Origin: an uncultured Crocinitomix sp.
GTDB lineage: Bacteria; Bacteroidota; Bacteroidia; Flavobacteriales_D; Crocinitomicaceae
NCBI GenBank assembly: GCA_937136425.1
Contig: CAKZON010000069.1
Coordinates: forward strand, 124,001 to 188,000
DNA length: 64,000 nt
Reading direction: 5' to 3'
The notes beneath the pieces were generated by a model. The model did not search any database. It was not told where the DNA came from and saw only the letters and a list, made by a program, of their open reading frames with translations. This document shows positions 43,453 through 53,051 of this stretch, in pieces (position 1 is the first letter of the stretch; each line of letters opens with the position of its first letter). The position numbers were made by a program, and so were the translations under genes.

Positions 43453-44692
43453 TTAAAGCTTGAAATTAATTTCGTAAACCACACCATTGTCATTATAAAA
43501 ATTGAAACTCCCATTAATTTGGTCTGTGAGGCTTTGAATCAATTCAAGGCCCAATGTTTCTACATTTTCTAGGTCAATATCAACAGGATATTCAGTCCCA
43601 TTATCGCTGTATTTAATGTGATAATTATTTTCCGCGTCAATTGAGGCATGAATTAAGCATGCGCGTCTTTCTCCATCATTTGGTCGGCAATGTTTGAAAA
43701 AATTAGATGCAATTTCATTTATAATTAAACCTAGAGGGATTGCTGTTTCAATATCTACCGCAATGTCATCAGCAATATCTAACTCATAAGTAGCTGGGTC
43801 GCCCTTATAAATGTGTTGAATATGGCTTATTAATTCTTTAGAATAATATTTCAGTAAAGCTTGATGTTTCACGAATGCGCTGGTGCACTAATGACATGGA
43901 CATAACCCTACTTTGGGTCTCTTTTAACGCCACTTCAATTTCCTTATGTCCTAGCTTCATTATTTGTAAATTAATAAGGCTAACAATTATTTGCAGGTTG
44001 TTTTTTACCCTATGGTGCACTTCTGTTAACAACACCTCTTTTTCTTGTTCAATTATTTCACTTTGCTCTTTAATGGTTAATGCCTGAATATATGCAACGC
44101 GGTTATTTCCTTCCGCTACTCTTCCAGCTAAAATGGCAAAAATCAAAGTCATCCAAGCAACAAAGGCATAAAGTAATATTTGCCCGTTTGATAAGTCTGA
44201 AAAAATGGCAATGTAAATGTGATATCCTAAAGTATAAGACAAAGCCGCAATAAAACCCGCCATCCAACGCAAACGAATCATATATGATCCAAAAAAGATG
44301 ATAAAAATAAGCACTGGCAATGTCAAACTCTCTCCGTCAGGAAATTGATCGCAAAAATAGATGGCATATAAACCTCCCCAAGCATTAGAACATGCTCCTA
44401 TAAAATGATAATAGCCCTTAAAACGTTTTTTATAAGTACTGTATACTATAAACCCGAAAAACAGTCCTATGTTGATTAGTGTCAGTGGAGCCAACCAATA
44501 AAGTTGATCGGGAATCAAAGAATAAATCAACCAAATACTACTATACCATGAAAGAATGGAGATTATAATTCCATAACGCAAAGGCAGTTTTACGCTTTTA
44601 TCATAAGAGTTTCTAAATTCTCTCTCTAATATTTCATCCTCAAAAGCAAGCGTAAATTTATTTTGAGCTGGGAGTCTTTTTTGTAATGACAT
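43453..44692 (-). pseudogene. Histidine kinase (HisKA_2 type) split by a frameshift
   Basis: The minus-strand reading starts with an ATG at 44692 (MSLQKRLPAQNK). It has about six membrane helices and then the HisKA_2 phosphoacceptor block EVHHRVKNNLQ with a conserved His. The frame stops at about 43838 after SSFTEILF. A second frame from 43872 to 43453 carries the HATPase part, starting KHQALLKYYSKEL and including LGLIINEIASNFFKH and GLELIQSLTDQI. Removing one T near 43851 joins TEI to YYSKELISHIQ in one continuous kinase. The gene is therefore interrupted, or the assembly has one extra base. It would not make a full kinase as read. Confidence 0.85.
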
Positions 44693-44794
44693 TCTAATAA
44701 CGCAAGTTAAATAAGTCAGTATCTTTGGCACTGTAAGTTAATAAAAATAATGCTCTGCGCCTATTTTGCACCAAACAATTGATAATCAATACTC

Positions 44795-45175
44795 ATGAAG
44801 AAATTTTTTGTTTTTATTCTCATTTTAGCACTTGCCGGTGGCGGAATTTATTTCTATTTAACACAAAACGGTCACAATATGGAGTCTATTATGAATACTC
44901 CTAATAAAATTGATTTAAGTGTTAATTGTTCGGCGGTAGAATCCCTTATTTTAACCTCAACTGTGGACGTGACAGTGGAGAACTCTTCAAGCCGCACACA
45001 CAAAAACGTTACTGTGCATGTTACGGCTTACGATAAAAAAGGAAACATTATTAAACAAAAGGACAATACATTTGCGCGTACATTAGGTCCAAACGCCTCA
45101 TTATCTAAAACAATTACTCTTCCTGCCAAAACGGTTGAATGTGATTGTGTTATTTTGGATTCTGATCCGCAGTAA
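44795..45175 (+). CDS. Exported small protein with FxLYD-like domain
   Basis: A 126-residue protein has an N-terminal anchor or signal (about residues 3-22, KFFVFILILALAGGGIYFYL) without a lipobox, then a single beta-sandwich-like domain. It contains VDVTVENSSSRTHKNVTVHVTAYDKKGNII and LGPNASLSKTITLPAKTVECDCVI. This looks like the FxLYD/DUF3426-type comparison domains. The function is not known. It lies in a divergent position to the kinase gene and convergent with the LuxR regulator gene. Confidence 0.78.
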   Translation: MKKFFVFILILALAGGGIYFYLTQNGHNMESIMNTPNKIDLSVNCSAVESLILTSTVDVTVENSSSRTHKNVTVHVTAYDKKGNIIKQKDNTFARTLGPNASLSKTITLPAKTVECDCVILDSDPQ

Positions 45176-45207
45176 GTTTTATCAGAGAGACAACTTTTAT
45201 TTAAGCG

Positions 45208-45849
45208 CTACACAATAAAAAGCCCACTTGCAATCGCATATTTCACAATGCCAATAGTTGACTTGGCTCCAATTTTCTTTTTTATTTCATTGCGGTGCCA
45301 ATCAATCGTTCTGTTTGATAGAAAAAGCTTTTTCCCCATTTCCACACTCGTCATTTCATTACAAAGGCCATTAATTATTTCTAATTCAGTTCCTGTAAAG
45401 TCAACTGTTTCTTTTTGAGCACTTTTACTTTGAAACAGCGAAATAGATCTGAGAATAGACTCAGAATAATAATAACCTTGCTGAATAACTCCCTCAACCG
45501 TTTGGAGAACCTGATTAGCGTTAAAATGTTTTAAAACAATGCCGTTAATTCCAGATTCCATATATTTCCAAAATAGTTTAGGTTGATCATAAAGTACCAT
45601 TAGTATGATTTTCATATTTGGAAAAATGGACTTTATTTCTAGAATTGATTGCACTTTATTTAAAACTGTAATGTGCAAATTGATTAATAGTAAATCGATA
45701 GAATTTAACTTCATTTTACGAATCAATTCTTGTTTATTTCTTGCCTCAAATGTTACTTGATAATTAATCACTTCTTGAATTGATTTTTTAATTGCGTGCA
45801 ATTCTTTTGTGGTTTCATCTAAGAAACCAATCCGAATTAAATTATTCAT
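45208..45849 (-). CDS. LuxR-type regulator with degenerate receiver domain
   Basis: A 213-residue protein has a REC-like N-terminal domain (about 1-120) and a LuxR helix-turn-helix (about 150-210: TGTELEIINGLCNEMTSVEMGKKLFLSNRTIDWHRNEIKKK). In the receiver the phosphoacceptor position, normally Asp in a DLVLLD-like strand, reads SIDLLLINLHI, so Asp is replaced by Asn. The conserved Lys survives in GIVLKHFNA. It probably works without phosphorylation or is bound by a partner. It lies near the frameshifted kinase gene but not in its operon. DNA-binding residues look normal. Confidence 0.9.
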   Translation of the reverse strand: MNNLIRIGFLDETTKELHAIKKSIQEVINYQVTFEARNKQELIRKMKLNSIDLLLINLHITVLNKVQSILEIKSIFPNMKIILMVLYDQPKLFWKYMESGINGIVLKHFNANQVLQTVEGVIQQGYYYSESILRSISLFQSKSAQKETVDFTGTELEIINGLCNEMTSVEMGKKLFLSNRTIDWHRNEIKKKIGAKSTIGIVKYAIASGLFIV

Positions 45850-46366
45850 AAATATATGTTTTTAGGTTAACGATTTTAAGTGCTTAATACAACCACTATT
45901 TATGGTAACGCAAACTGCTTGTAAAGGGCACAAAATTTTGAGATTTTTTATCAAAAAAATTGTTAAAATTTCACTGGTAAAACTACTAGAATTCACTTGT
46001 ATAAATACGGGAATTCAATTCAACTAAGAACCTAATCAAACACAAACAAAATGCTATTAATCAGTAAATTACAGGTTTCTAACATTGAATTTTGAGGTTT
46101 TCATCAAAAATTTAAAGCACAATATGTTTGGTGATTATACCGTAAATTATTTAGTGAAAACAAACAATATTTTTCACAACGTAAATAGATTACGTTCTGC
46201 TACATTACTTTAGCTAAACAATAAGAAATTAAGGCCCAAAACAAAAGTGTGAAAATAGCGTTCCGGCCGGACTATTTTCTCATGCAAAAGATGCCTTTAT
46301 AAGTTCTTAAAGATACGTATTACTTGCGTTAAAATTTAATCATTAACCTATTATAATTTGATAAAT
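45850..46366. other. 517-base regulatory spacer before the toxin island, with an inverted repeat
   Basis: No gene is supported here. At 46251-46279, GAAAATAG and CTATTTTC form perfect 8-base arms around CGT and the 10-base palindrome TCCGGCCGGA. It stands out as a GC-rich core in AT-rich DNA. No T-run follows, so it is more like an operator or RNA fold than a terminator. It lies about 90 bases before the start of the 1137-residue gene. The rest is AT-rich without a clear promoter match. Confidence 0.5.
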
Positions 46367-49300
46367 ATGTCAGAGAAGAAAAAACAAACCTTGTTTCGGT
46401 TTAAAACTATGAGAGCACCAGAATTGCTTTCTTCAGAAACAAAAGAAAATTATTTTATTCAACACCCTGATGGAACTTCAGGTACATTTTATGCTGCAGT
46501 TGCCGGTATGGGAATTGGTGATACAAAAAAAAGTGTTTTGTCAACAGCTGCATCATCATTCACAGGAAAGAAAACCAAAGCTGAAATTTTACAAATAAAT
46601 TCAGATTTAGCCGCATTTGGTCTATTCTTAATTAAAAATCGGAAAAAATTGACCGTTGCAGATGTAAATGCTGAAATTTCGGGTTTAACTGCATTGTCTT
46701 CAGGTAAAGAGCTGGATTTATGGGACAGTTTATTCTATCAAACCGTAACGCGTGATTCAGGATACGCCAGAGAGACAATTTTACAATTGATCTTGGCGAA
46801 TTATTTCGTTAACCAATTTTCTGGAATGGCCACTACTGACGAAGCCATGCAAAAATGGGCCGGTTCGCGCATTGTAATGCCAATGGAACTATTCGAATTT
46901 GAAGATAAGTATGGAAATCCAACCACAGATAATGACTTAGCTTCTGGAATTGATGTCTTATCACATTTTGCGCAAGCCGCTGAAGCAAAAATCTACGGAG
47001 AAATTATTGCAAATGCTGAAAAAGAAGTTGATGCTTATAAGACTGATTTTCTAAAGACAAATAACAAAGCGGAAACGGCTGCAATTGACGCACATATTTC
47101 AGGTGTGGATTTGGCGTTGGCAGGAGCAACCGAAACGGATTACGTGGATCAGTTTACCAATTATACCTTTAAGAAAATAACCAATTTTAATCCACCTGTT
47201 TACAGTTATACCCGCCCAGCAGAAGTTGCAAAAAGTGCTATGGGACAAGTGTTTTCTGAAGAAACAGACTATTTCTTATCACAGAATAATTTATATACTA
47301 CTAATACTTTTGAGGAATTAGCCGGACAACTTGAACAAGCATCCTCTGATTATACAAAATCAATTTTTGATCGTACAGCTTTTTCTACAGAGAAAATTTC
47401 CATCAATGGAACCTTAGTTTCAAAATGCGGAATTGAACGCCGATTTAATCAGAAATACGCATTTATGGTTAAACTGGTAAAAAAGGCCGCCAATAAATAT
47501 GGAGCCATTTTAGTAGTTGATACAGGGTCTGATTGTTTAAAATTAGATACCGCTATCGTCAACTTCAAAGCCCCAATCAATGCTGGTTTTACCGCCCGTT
47601 TGGGTTCAACCTCCAAAGGTGTTTTATCTATAGACTTATTACCTGGTCAATCAATTGATTTAACTGGAGAAACGGGAATCGAAGTTTCTGGAGAAGTCGT
47701 TTTTTCAAACGGAACGCGACTTGAATTTGCCAAAGATTTAGTTGAAATCGGTGGATTTATGTCAGGTGTCATGACCAAAAATTCAAACGATAGCCAAGGT
47801 ATTCAACTTGACTTACCTTCTGGTTTTGGAGTAACTCGTTTGGGAATTTCAGATTATCGTAAAGTTGAACAAACTTTATGTTGTTATGTACCTGGCGAAG
47901 TAGCTCATATTGAAAACGTAATGGCTCGTGAATATAAAGAGCGTAGCACAAGACGATTAAGAAGATCAGATGACAAATCTACAGTTGGATCCTCTTCTGA
48001 ATCAGAAAGCATGACCGACACATCTACAACCACTCGTTTTGACATGCAAAAAGAAGTTTCTAAGGTTATTTCTGATAGCAAAGACATGGGGCTTTCGATA
48101 GGATTCAACACCTCTGTTTCTGGAACCAAAAAGACGGGTATTGGAGATATTGATTTTAGCGCAGGCGGAGATGTTTCAACAGATTTTGCAACAAGTCATT
48201 CATCTGAAGAATCCAATAGTCAATCAACTTCAATGGCTAAAGATATTACTGAGAAAGCTTCTCAACGCGTTACCAGCAAAGTGAATGAAGAGCGTGTTAC
48301 ACGAATAATCGAAGAGTTTGAAGAAAAAAATCAACACGGTTTTGATAACCGACAAGGAGCAGAACATGTTTCAGGGGTTTATCGTTGGGTAGATAAAATC
48401 TATAAGAATGAAATCTACAATTACGGCAAACGTCTGCAATATGAATTCATGATTCCAGAACCGGCAAAATTTCACTTAATTGCCAAAGCAAGCGGTGTGA
48501 ATTTAGATAATGGTCTTCCATTAATCAAACCTCTTGACCCTAGAAAAGATGAATTTGGCGTACTAAAACCACTGCGAAATTCAGCACATGTAAAACCTGA
48601 TAACTATTACCAATGGGCTTGTGCTTATGGAGCTGTTGTTTCTCCTCCACCTAATAAATTTTTAACCGTTGGTAAAACACTTTTAAAACCAGATGACGGA
48701 GCAGAATGGCATATACCAAAAACTGTTAAAGATGATATTATAATCCCTCCTGGTTATGGCATTGAATCCATCAATTTTTCATTTGGAGGAAACAAACGAG
48801 AGAAATGGTGCAACTTTTTAATATCTGCAGCAGGTGTAACCCGCAGATTATATGAAGACCATGCAAGTGATTGGTTATTTGCTCATGTAGATGCGCACCC
48901 AAGTTTTAGACAATATTCTACTACTATTCCAATCTCAGCGCAATTTTTAGGACATGATGCTGGTATGGTTTCGTTTTCCGTTAAACTATCACATAAAGCA
49001 TCAACCATGGCAGAGTGGCAACTCAAAACATACAATGCTATTTTAAGTGCTTATGAAGATCGTTTGCAAGAATATAAGAATCAATTAGCAAGCAGAGAAA
49101 CTGAGTTAGGTGTTCAAATGGGCGATAACCCTGCCTTCCACCGAAAAATTGAAAATACGGTGTTACGTAAAAATTGTTTGGATTATTTAGCTGGACATCA
49201 TACTCTTGGTCAACCTTTTACAACGGGGGATGAAATCAAAAACAACCAAGTGCGCTTAACGGAGGATATGGACCGTTATTCTGCCATTGTTAAATTCTTT

Positions 49301-49780
49301 GAACAAGCCTTTGAATGGGACGTAATGGATTACTATTTCTATCCATTCTATTGGGCTGATAAAGAAAAATGGAGTGAACTCTACGCCATGGAAAATGATG
49401 ACCATATTTTCAAAGGATTCTTGCAGGCAGGAATGGCTAGAACGGTTGTCACGGTTCGTCCAGGATTTGAAGAAGCTGTTATGTTCTTTATGGCAACAGG
49501 TTATATCTGGAATGGTGGTGCAGTTCCTGTAATAGGAGATGACTTATACCTCTCTATTGTCAATGAACTACAAGAGCCTGAATACACTATTGAAGAAACA
49601 TGGGAAACCCGTTTACCATCAACTTTGACAGTAATTCAAGCTAAAACCATTGGGCTAGACGCTGAAGGTTTACCTTGCTATTGTGAGGAAGAAGAACCTT
49701 TAGAAAACCTGGAAACTCCAGTTGTAAATCCACTTACTGATTTGGACGTCCATATTGATGGGCTGAATCCACCAGCATAG
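46367..49780 (+). CDS. Very large protein of unknown function, first gene of the toxin island
   Basis: The 1137-residue frame is started at the ATG at 46367 (MSEKKKQTLFRF), 9 bases inside a TTG-initiated longer frame. There is no signal peptide. The N-terminal 370 residues are helix-rich. A central block around residues 505-535 reads YVPGEVAHIENVMAREYKER, followed by a Ser/Thr/Glu-rich coiled segment and a conserved-looking EEKNQHGFDNRQGAEHVSGVYRWVDKIY region near 650-680. I recall similar long proteins with this core in several phyla but no function. The gene lies 81 bases before the deaminase-toxin gene on the same strand, so it may assist delivery or folding of that toxin. This is inference. 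Confidence 0.85.
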   Translation: MSEKKKQTLFRFKTMRAPELLSSETKENYFIQHPDGTSGTFYAAVAGMGIGDTKKSVLSTAASSFTGKKTKAEILQINSDLAAFGLFLIKNRKKLTVADVNAEISGLTALSSGKELDLWDSLFYQTVTRDSGYARETILQLILANYFVNQFSGMATTDEAMQKWAGSRIVMPMELFEFEDKYGNPTTDNDLASGIDVLSHFAQAAEAKIYGEIIANAEKEVDAYKTDFLKTNNKAETAAIDAHISGVDLALAGATETDYVDQFTNYTFKKITNFNPPVYSYTRPAEVAKSAMGQVFSEETDYFLSQNNLYTTNTFEELAGQLEQASSDYTKSIFDRTAFSTEKISINGTLVSKCGIERRFNQKYAFMVKLVKKAANKYGAILVVDTGSDCLKLDTAIVNFKAPINAGFTARLGSTSKGVLSIDLLPGQSIDLTGETGIEVSGEVVFSNGTRLEFAKDLVEIGGFMSGVMTKNSNDSQGIQLDLPSGFGVTRLGISDYRKVEQTLCCYVPGEVAHIENVMAREYKERSTRRLRRSDDKSTVGSSSESESMTDTSTTTRFDMQKEVSKVISDSKDMGLSIGFNTSVSGTKKTGIGDIDFSAGGDVSTDFATSHSSEESNSQSTSMAKDITEKASQRVTSKVNEERVTRIIEEFEEKNQHGFDNRQGAEHVSGVYRWVDKIYKNEIYNYGKRLQYEFMIPEPAKFHLIAKASGVNLDNGLPLIKPLDPRKDEFGVLKPLRNSAHVKPDNYYQWACAYGAVVSPPPNKFLTVGKTLLKPDDGAEWHIPKTVKDDIIIPPGYGIESINFSFGGNKREKWCNFLISAAGVTRRLYEDHASDWLFAHVDAHPSFRQYSTTIPISAQFLGHDAGMVSFSVKLSHKASTMAEWQLKTYNAILSAYEDRLQEYKNQLASRETELGVQMGDNPAFHRKIENTVLRKNCLDYLAGHHTLGQPFTTGDEIKNNQVRLTEDMDRYSAIVKFFEQAFEWDVMDYYFYPFYWADKEKWSELYAMENDDHIFKGFLQAGMARTVVTVRPGFEEAVMFFMATGYIWNGGAVPVIGDDLYLSIVNELQEPEYTIEETWETRLPSTLTVIQAKTIGLDAEGLPCYCEEEEPLENLETPVVNPLTDLDVHIDGLNPPA

Positions 49781-49861
49781 TGTAATTCTGAACCCACTCG
49801 AAGCCTTCAGTTCTTGCAGGTTTTGGGTGCGGTTTTTTGTTAAATTTTTAAAATTTAGATT

Positions 49862-52576
49862 ATGGATGATTTAAATTCTCCTTTGGGAGAAACATTCAAA
49901 GAAAATTTTGCCAACAGCCCACTCTATAAGATGAAACAAAGTGTTGTTAAAGCAAGTCCGTTTGGAGAGAAAAGTGAATTACATGAAAACAGATGTGGAG
50001 AGTTTGATACTGAACCGAGGCAAGTTTACACACAATTCCATAAATTAGTTGAAACCCTTTCAAAAGGTATAAATGATTCTAACTTCCTATTTGATAGTGA
50101 ATCATATATAGGTAAAGTCAATGTTACAAAGGCTAGAAATGATGTTGAAGAGTATGGAAAAACAATAGGAGAACACCCTGCTTTCGAATATGAAACAGTT
50201 GACGGTGCAAAGGCTATAGGAACCGTTTTTAGTGTCAAATTAAATTCCAGAAAATGCTATTTAGAACCAAATATCGGTTATAGAATAAAGGTTGACCCAT
50301 CCTCCAATAGATTAATGTTTGTAGTATTAGTTTATTATGCTGATACAAAAAAATACAGAAGAGAAGCATTAGATACGATTGATGAAAAAGATTTTCGATT
50401 GGAAAGCAAGTATGTAGCAGTCCAAATCGAAACGCAAGATGCAAGACTATTCGAAGATATTATTATCCGTTTTAGTGGAAAAAAGAGTATTAAGTCTGCT
50501 ATCAAGGATAAATTCGACACAGTTTTCCATTCCATTTCTACAGCTTCGGATTATAATTGGTTCTATTCTGTTGCTCCTGAATATGTAATTGATGATATTG
50601 GAAAACATCTTCTTTGGGATCATTTAGTAATTATCCTTGATCATGACGCCGAAGGATGGTTTTCATGGTTTAAAGATAGTAGTAATGCAATGTTGAACAT
50701 TGTAAAGGCCTTTTGCAAAACCGAGCAAGGAATCGCTCATTTATATAGGCAATTTGACAATGATCAAGTCAAGGTAAAATCGATCTATGAACACTTGCAA
50801 GGGAATTCAAAATATGAAGGTCAAGAATTACCCAATAAAACAATTTTTGCCGCCCTTATTACCGCTCTAACAGACCTTCAAGTTACTACTATTTTAAACT
50901 CCCAATCAAGCAATTCCAAGCATTCTCGCGACCGAACTCATATTGTGTATAGGCTAACTAAAGGTTATAGGGTAGATAGTAATATTGCCTCCGCGGATGA
51001 GTCATCTGATACATTTGTCTTAACACAACAGCAACAATATACTGAAGAACGAACTGATACTATTTATCCTTCAGGAGGTAGCGGCGGAGCAACTGTCACT
51101 TATGACCACGTTGAATGGCGAAATGGACAGGAATATTCATTACACCCAATGGATATAATAATGGTTGAAATGGTTGGCCTTTTCGGATTTACTATGACCG
51201 TTCCTTTACCTGCTATTTATGTGAAAGACATAGCACACCACGAAGAATGGGGAAGAGTAATGCACGGAATTAGAATAGCTGCTAACCTTTTAATGATTGT
51301 TGTTTCTGTTACAACTATTTTGTCTGGTGCAGGATTACTTTTAACAACTTTAGCTTGGATTGATTTAGGTTTGGCTTTAGGAGATATTACAATACAGGCA
51401 TTCGAAAGTGAATTGCGAAAGACGGAATGGGGGCGTAAGTTTCTAGAAATTTGGGATGAAATTTACACTGTTGGCAGTTTTGTAACTGTGGCGCCTATGC
51501 TCGGTAATTTATTAGTCAATGGAGCAAAAGCATTTACAAGAGCTTTAAGTAAAGCGGCACAATTACGCCTTGGTAATATGTTAGAATTTGCCATATTCCA
51601 ATCTCAAAAGTTTAACAATTTTTTGGTAGCCGGCCAATTTAAGGTTATTTATAATTACTCCACTTTTGCAACTGATATTGCACATAAATTAACCGTTCTA
51701 AGAGCTGAAGGAATATTAATGCTTCAAGAAGTTAAAGCTTTGGGAGCCAAAGTTTCTGACCAAATAGGGGAGAAGTTTCACCTGATTTATTGGGACACTA
51801 TCATTTATACAGCAGAGTCTCTCAATGATTTAAAGGCCTTTCTCAGTCGTGTTGTGAAAAACGAAAAAATCGTATTCAAAGAAATCGAAGAATTTTCACT
51901 CGAGCAATTCTATAAAAAGGGGTATGATTATGTTAAAATGGGAATGCCCTCGAAGAATATAATAAAAGCAATGTTTGGTCGGCGTGGTCAAAAACTTGTT
52001 TCTGTAGTTGACCGAGAAGTGGGAAAACTCAAAAAAATGATTGATCCAGAAACGGGAAAAGTTATTTCTGGTAATAAACTTCGTGAACGAGTGTTAGTTG
52101 CTGGAATTACTTGTAGAAAGTATACGACCAAAATATTTCATCATACCAACTATCCAAAAAGACTGATTGAAGCGTATCTTGAAACGAACAATCTTTCACG
52201 CGGTGCATTTGAATTAGCTGATATAAAAGATTTTTATCGACATCTTAAAAAAGTTGGTTTCATAGATAATGAAATGCATCCACTACTAGAGGCGAGAATA
52301 AAAAAATATCTAAAAAGAGCTCAAGGTGGAATAAAACACAGTGATAATTACAGTTTAAATCAAACCGGTGGAATTCCCGGGGTACATGCCGAAATTTTAT
52401 CAATCAATGAAATGCTTTGGAAATTGGAAAGCATTGGTGTAAATTTAGATGCAAGAATTTTTACAGAAATGATTGGTTTTAATAAAGCTATAGTACCTGG
52501 AAATGTTATGATCCGTTGTTTAGATTGCCATTTTATCAGTTTTAGAGTTCCATTCATTGAAAAAATAATCCCGTAA
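49862..52576 (+). CDS. Polymorphic toxin with C-terminal YwqJ-like deaminase domain
   Basis: A 904-residue protein has a long N-terminal region without signal peptide and a hydrophobic segment at about 467-505 (IRIAANLLMIVVSVTTILSG) typical of pretoxin membrane regions. The C-terminal 100 residues are deaminase-like. GGIPGVHAEILSINEML places HAE at 842-844, and the strand MIRCLDCH gives CxxC with Cys886 and Cys889. His, the Glu next to it, and the two Cys would bind zinc and activate water, as in YwqJ-type toxin deaminases. The target is likely nucleic acid bases or nucleotides. The YwqK-type gene lies 12 bases downstream, matching the known toxin-antitoxin order. Confidence 0.9.
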   Translation: MDDLNSPLGETFKENFANSPLYKMKQSVVKASPFGEKSELHENRCGEFDTEPRQVYTQFHKLVETLSKGINDSNFLFDSESYIGKVNVTKARNDVEEYGKTIGEHPAFEYETVDGAKAIGTVFSVKLNSRKCYLEPNIGYRIKVDPSSNRLMFVVLVYYADTKKYRREALDTIDEKDFRLESKYVAVQIETQDARLFEDIIIRFSGKKSIKSAIKDKFDTVFHSISTASDYNWFYSVAPEYVIDDIGKHLLWDHLVIILDHDAEGWFSWFKDSSNAMLNIVKAFCKTEQGIAHLYRQFDNDQVKVKSIYEHLQGNSKYEGQELPNKTIFAALITALTDLQVTTILNSQSSNSKHSRDRTHIVYRLTKGYRVDSNIASADESSDTFVLTQQQQYTEERTDTIYPSGGSGGATVTYDHVEWRNGQEYSLHPMDIIMVEMVGLFGFTMTVPLPAIYVKDIAHHEEWGRVMHGIRIAANLLMIVVSVTTILSGAGLLLTTLAWIDLGLALGDITIQAFESELRKTEWGRKFLEIWDEIYTVGSFVTVAPMLGNLLVNGAKAFTRALSKAAQLRLGNMLEFAIFQSQKFNNFLVAGQFKVIYNYSTFATDIAHKLTVLRAEGILMLQEVKALGAKVSDQIGEKFHLIYWDTIIYTAESLNDLKAFLSRVVKNEKIVFKEIEEFSLEQFYKKGYDYVKMGMPSKNIIKAMFGRRGQKLVSVVDREVGKLKKMIDPETGKVISGNKLRERVLVAGITCRKYTTKIFHHTNYPKRLIEAYLETNNLSRGAFELADIKDFYRHLKKVGFIDNEMHPLLEARIKKYLKRAQGGIKHSDNYSLNQTGGIPGVHAEILSINEMLWKLESIGVNLDARIFTEMIGFNKAIVPGNVMIRCLDCHFISFRVPFIEKIIP

Positions 52577-52588
52577 AAAACAAAACTT

Positions 52589-52966
52589 ATGCAAAACGAA
52601 TTAAAACGGCCTGAATTATTGCGCCAATACTATAAAGATCTCGAATGTTTAGGCCCAGGAAAATACTACGGCGAAGAGTACAACTATGAAGGTAAGCCTT
52701 ACACTGGCTTTGTAATTTATGATTATTGGGATAATGGCAATATAATGTTTGAGGCTGAACATGTAGACGGTCAAACCATGGGGTGGGAAGTTGAATATTA
52801 TGAAAATGGATCTTTAAAAAGAGAATCACTTATGTGGGGGGCAACCTCTGTTGTTTTTAGAGAATATGGTGAGGATAGAGAATTGTTACTTGAAGGCTGG
52901 ATAGCTCCTAAAAAATACTACAACGAAGTTGCCAAACTTACAGGTATCGAACCTATTGATTTATAA
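52589..52966 (+). CDS. YwqK-like MORN-repeat antitoxin
   Basis: The 125-residue protein consists mainly of short MORN-like beta repeats: TGFVIYDYWDNGNIMFEAEH, GWEVEYYENGSLKRESLMWG, with the YYENGxLK core typical of YwqK-family antitoxins. It starts 12 bases after the deaminase toxin gene, so translation of the pair is likely coupled. YwqK proteins neutralise YwqJ-type toxins. Here cognate protection is inferred from this pairing. A strong terminator follows about 40 bases on. Confidence 0.85.
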   Translation: MQNELKRPELLRQYYKDLECLGPGKYYGEEYNYEGKPYTGFVIYDYWDNGNIMFEAEHVDGQTMGWEVEYYENGSLKRESLMWGATSVVFREYGEDRELLLEGWIAPKKYYNEVAKLTGIEPIDL

Positions 52967-53006
52967 CATTATAATTGGTCAAATTTGTGGCTGAAACCTT
53001 AGAATT

Positions 53007-53036
53007 AAATGGCGCACTCAACATGCGCCATTTTTT
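53007..53036 (+). terminator. Intrinsic terminator after the toxin-antitoxin pair
   Basis: AAATGGCGCA and TGCGCCATTT form a perfect 10-bp stem around a 7-base loop, continuing into TTTTTTC. It lies 41 bases after the antitoxin stop and 16 bases before the first gene of the immunity-like array, so the array needs its own promoter. Confidence 0.9.
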
Positions 53037-53051
53037 CAATAAAGGCATTTT

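Noticed and set aside
49801-49860. Possible terminator or repeat (ACCCACTCGAAGCCTTCAG) between the 1137- and 904-residue genes
   Set aside because: The stem is weak (ACCCA/TGGGT only) and the similarity to the mreB-mreC repeat covers about a dozen bases with mismatches, so neither reading is supported.
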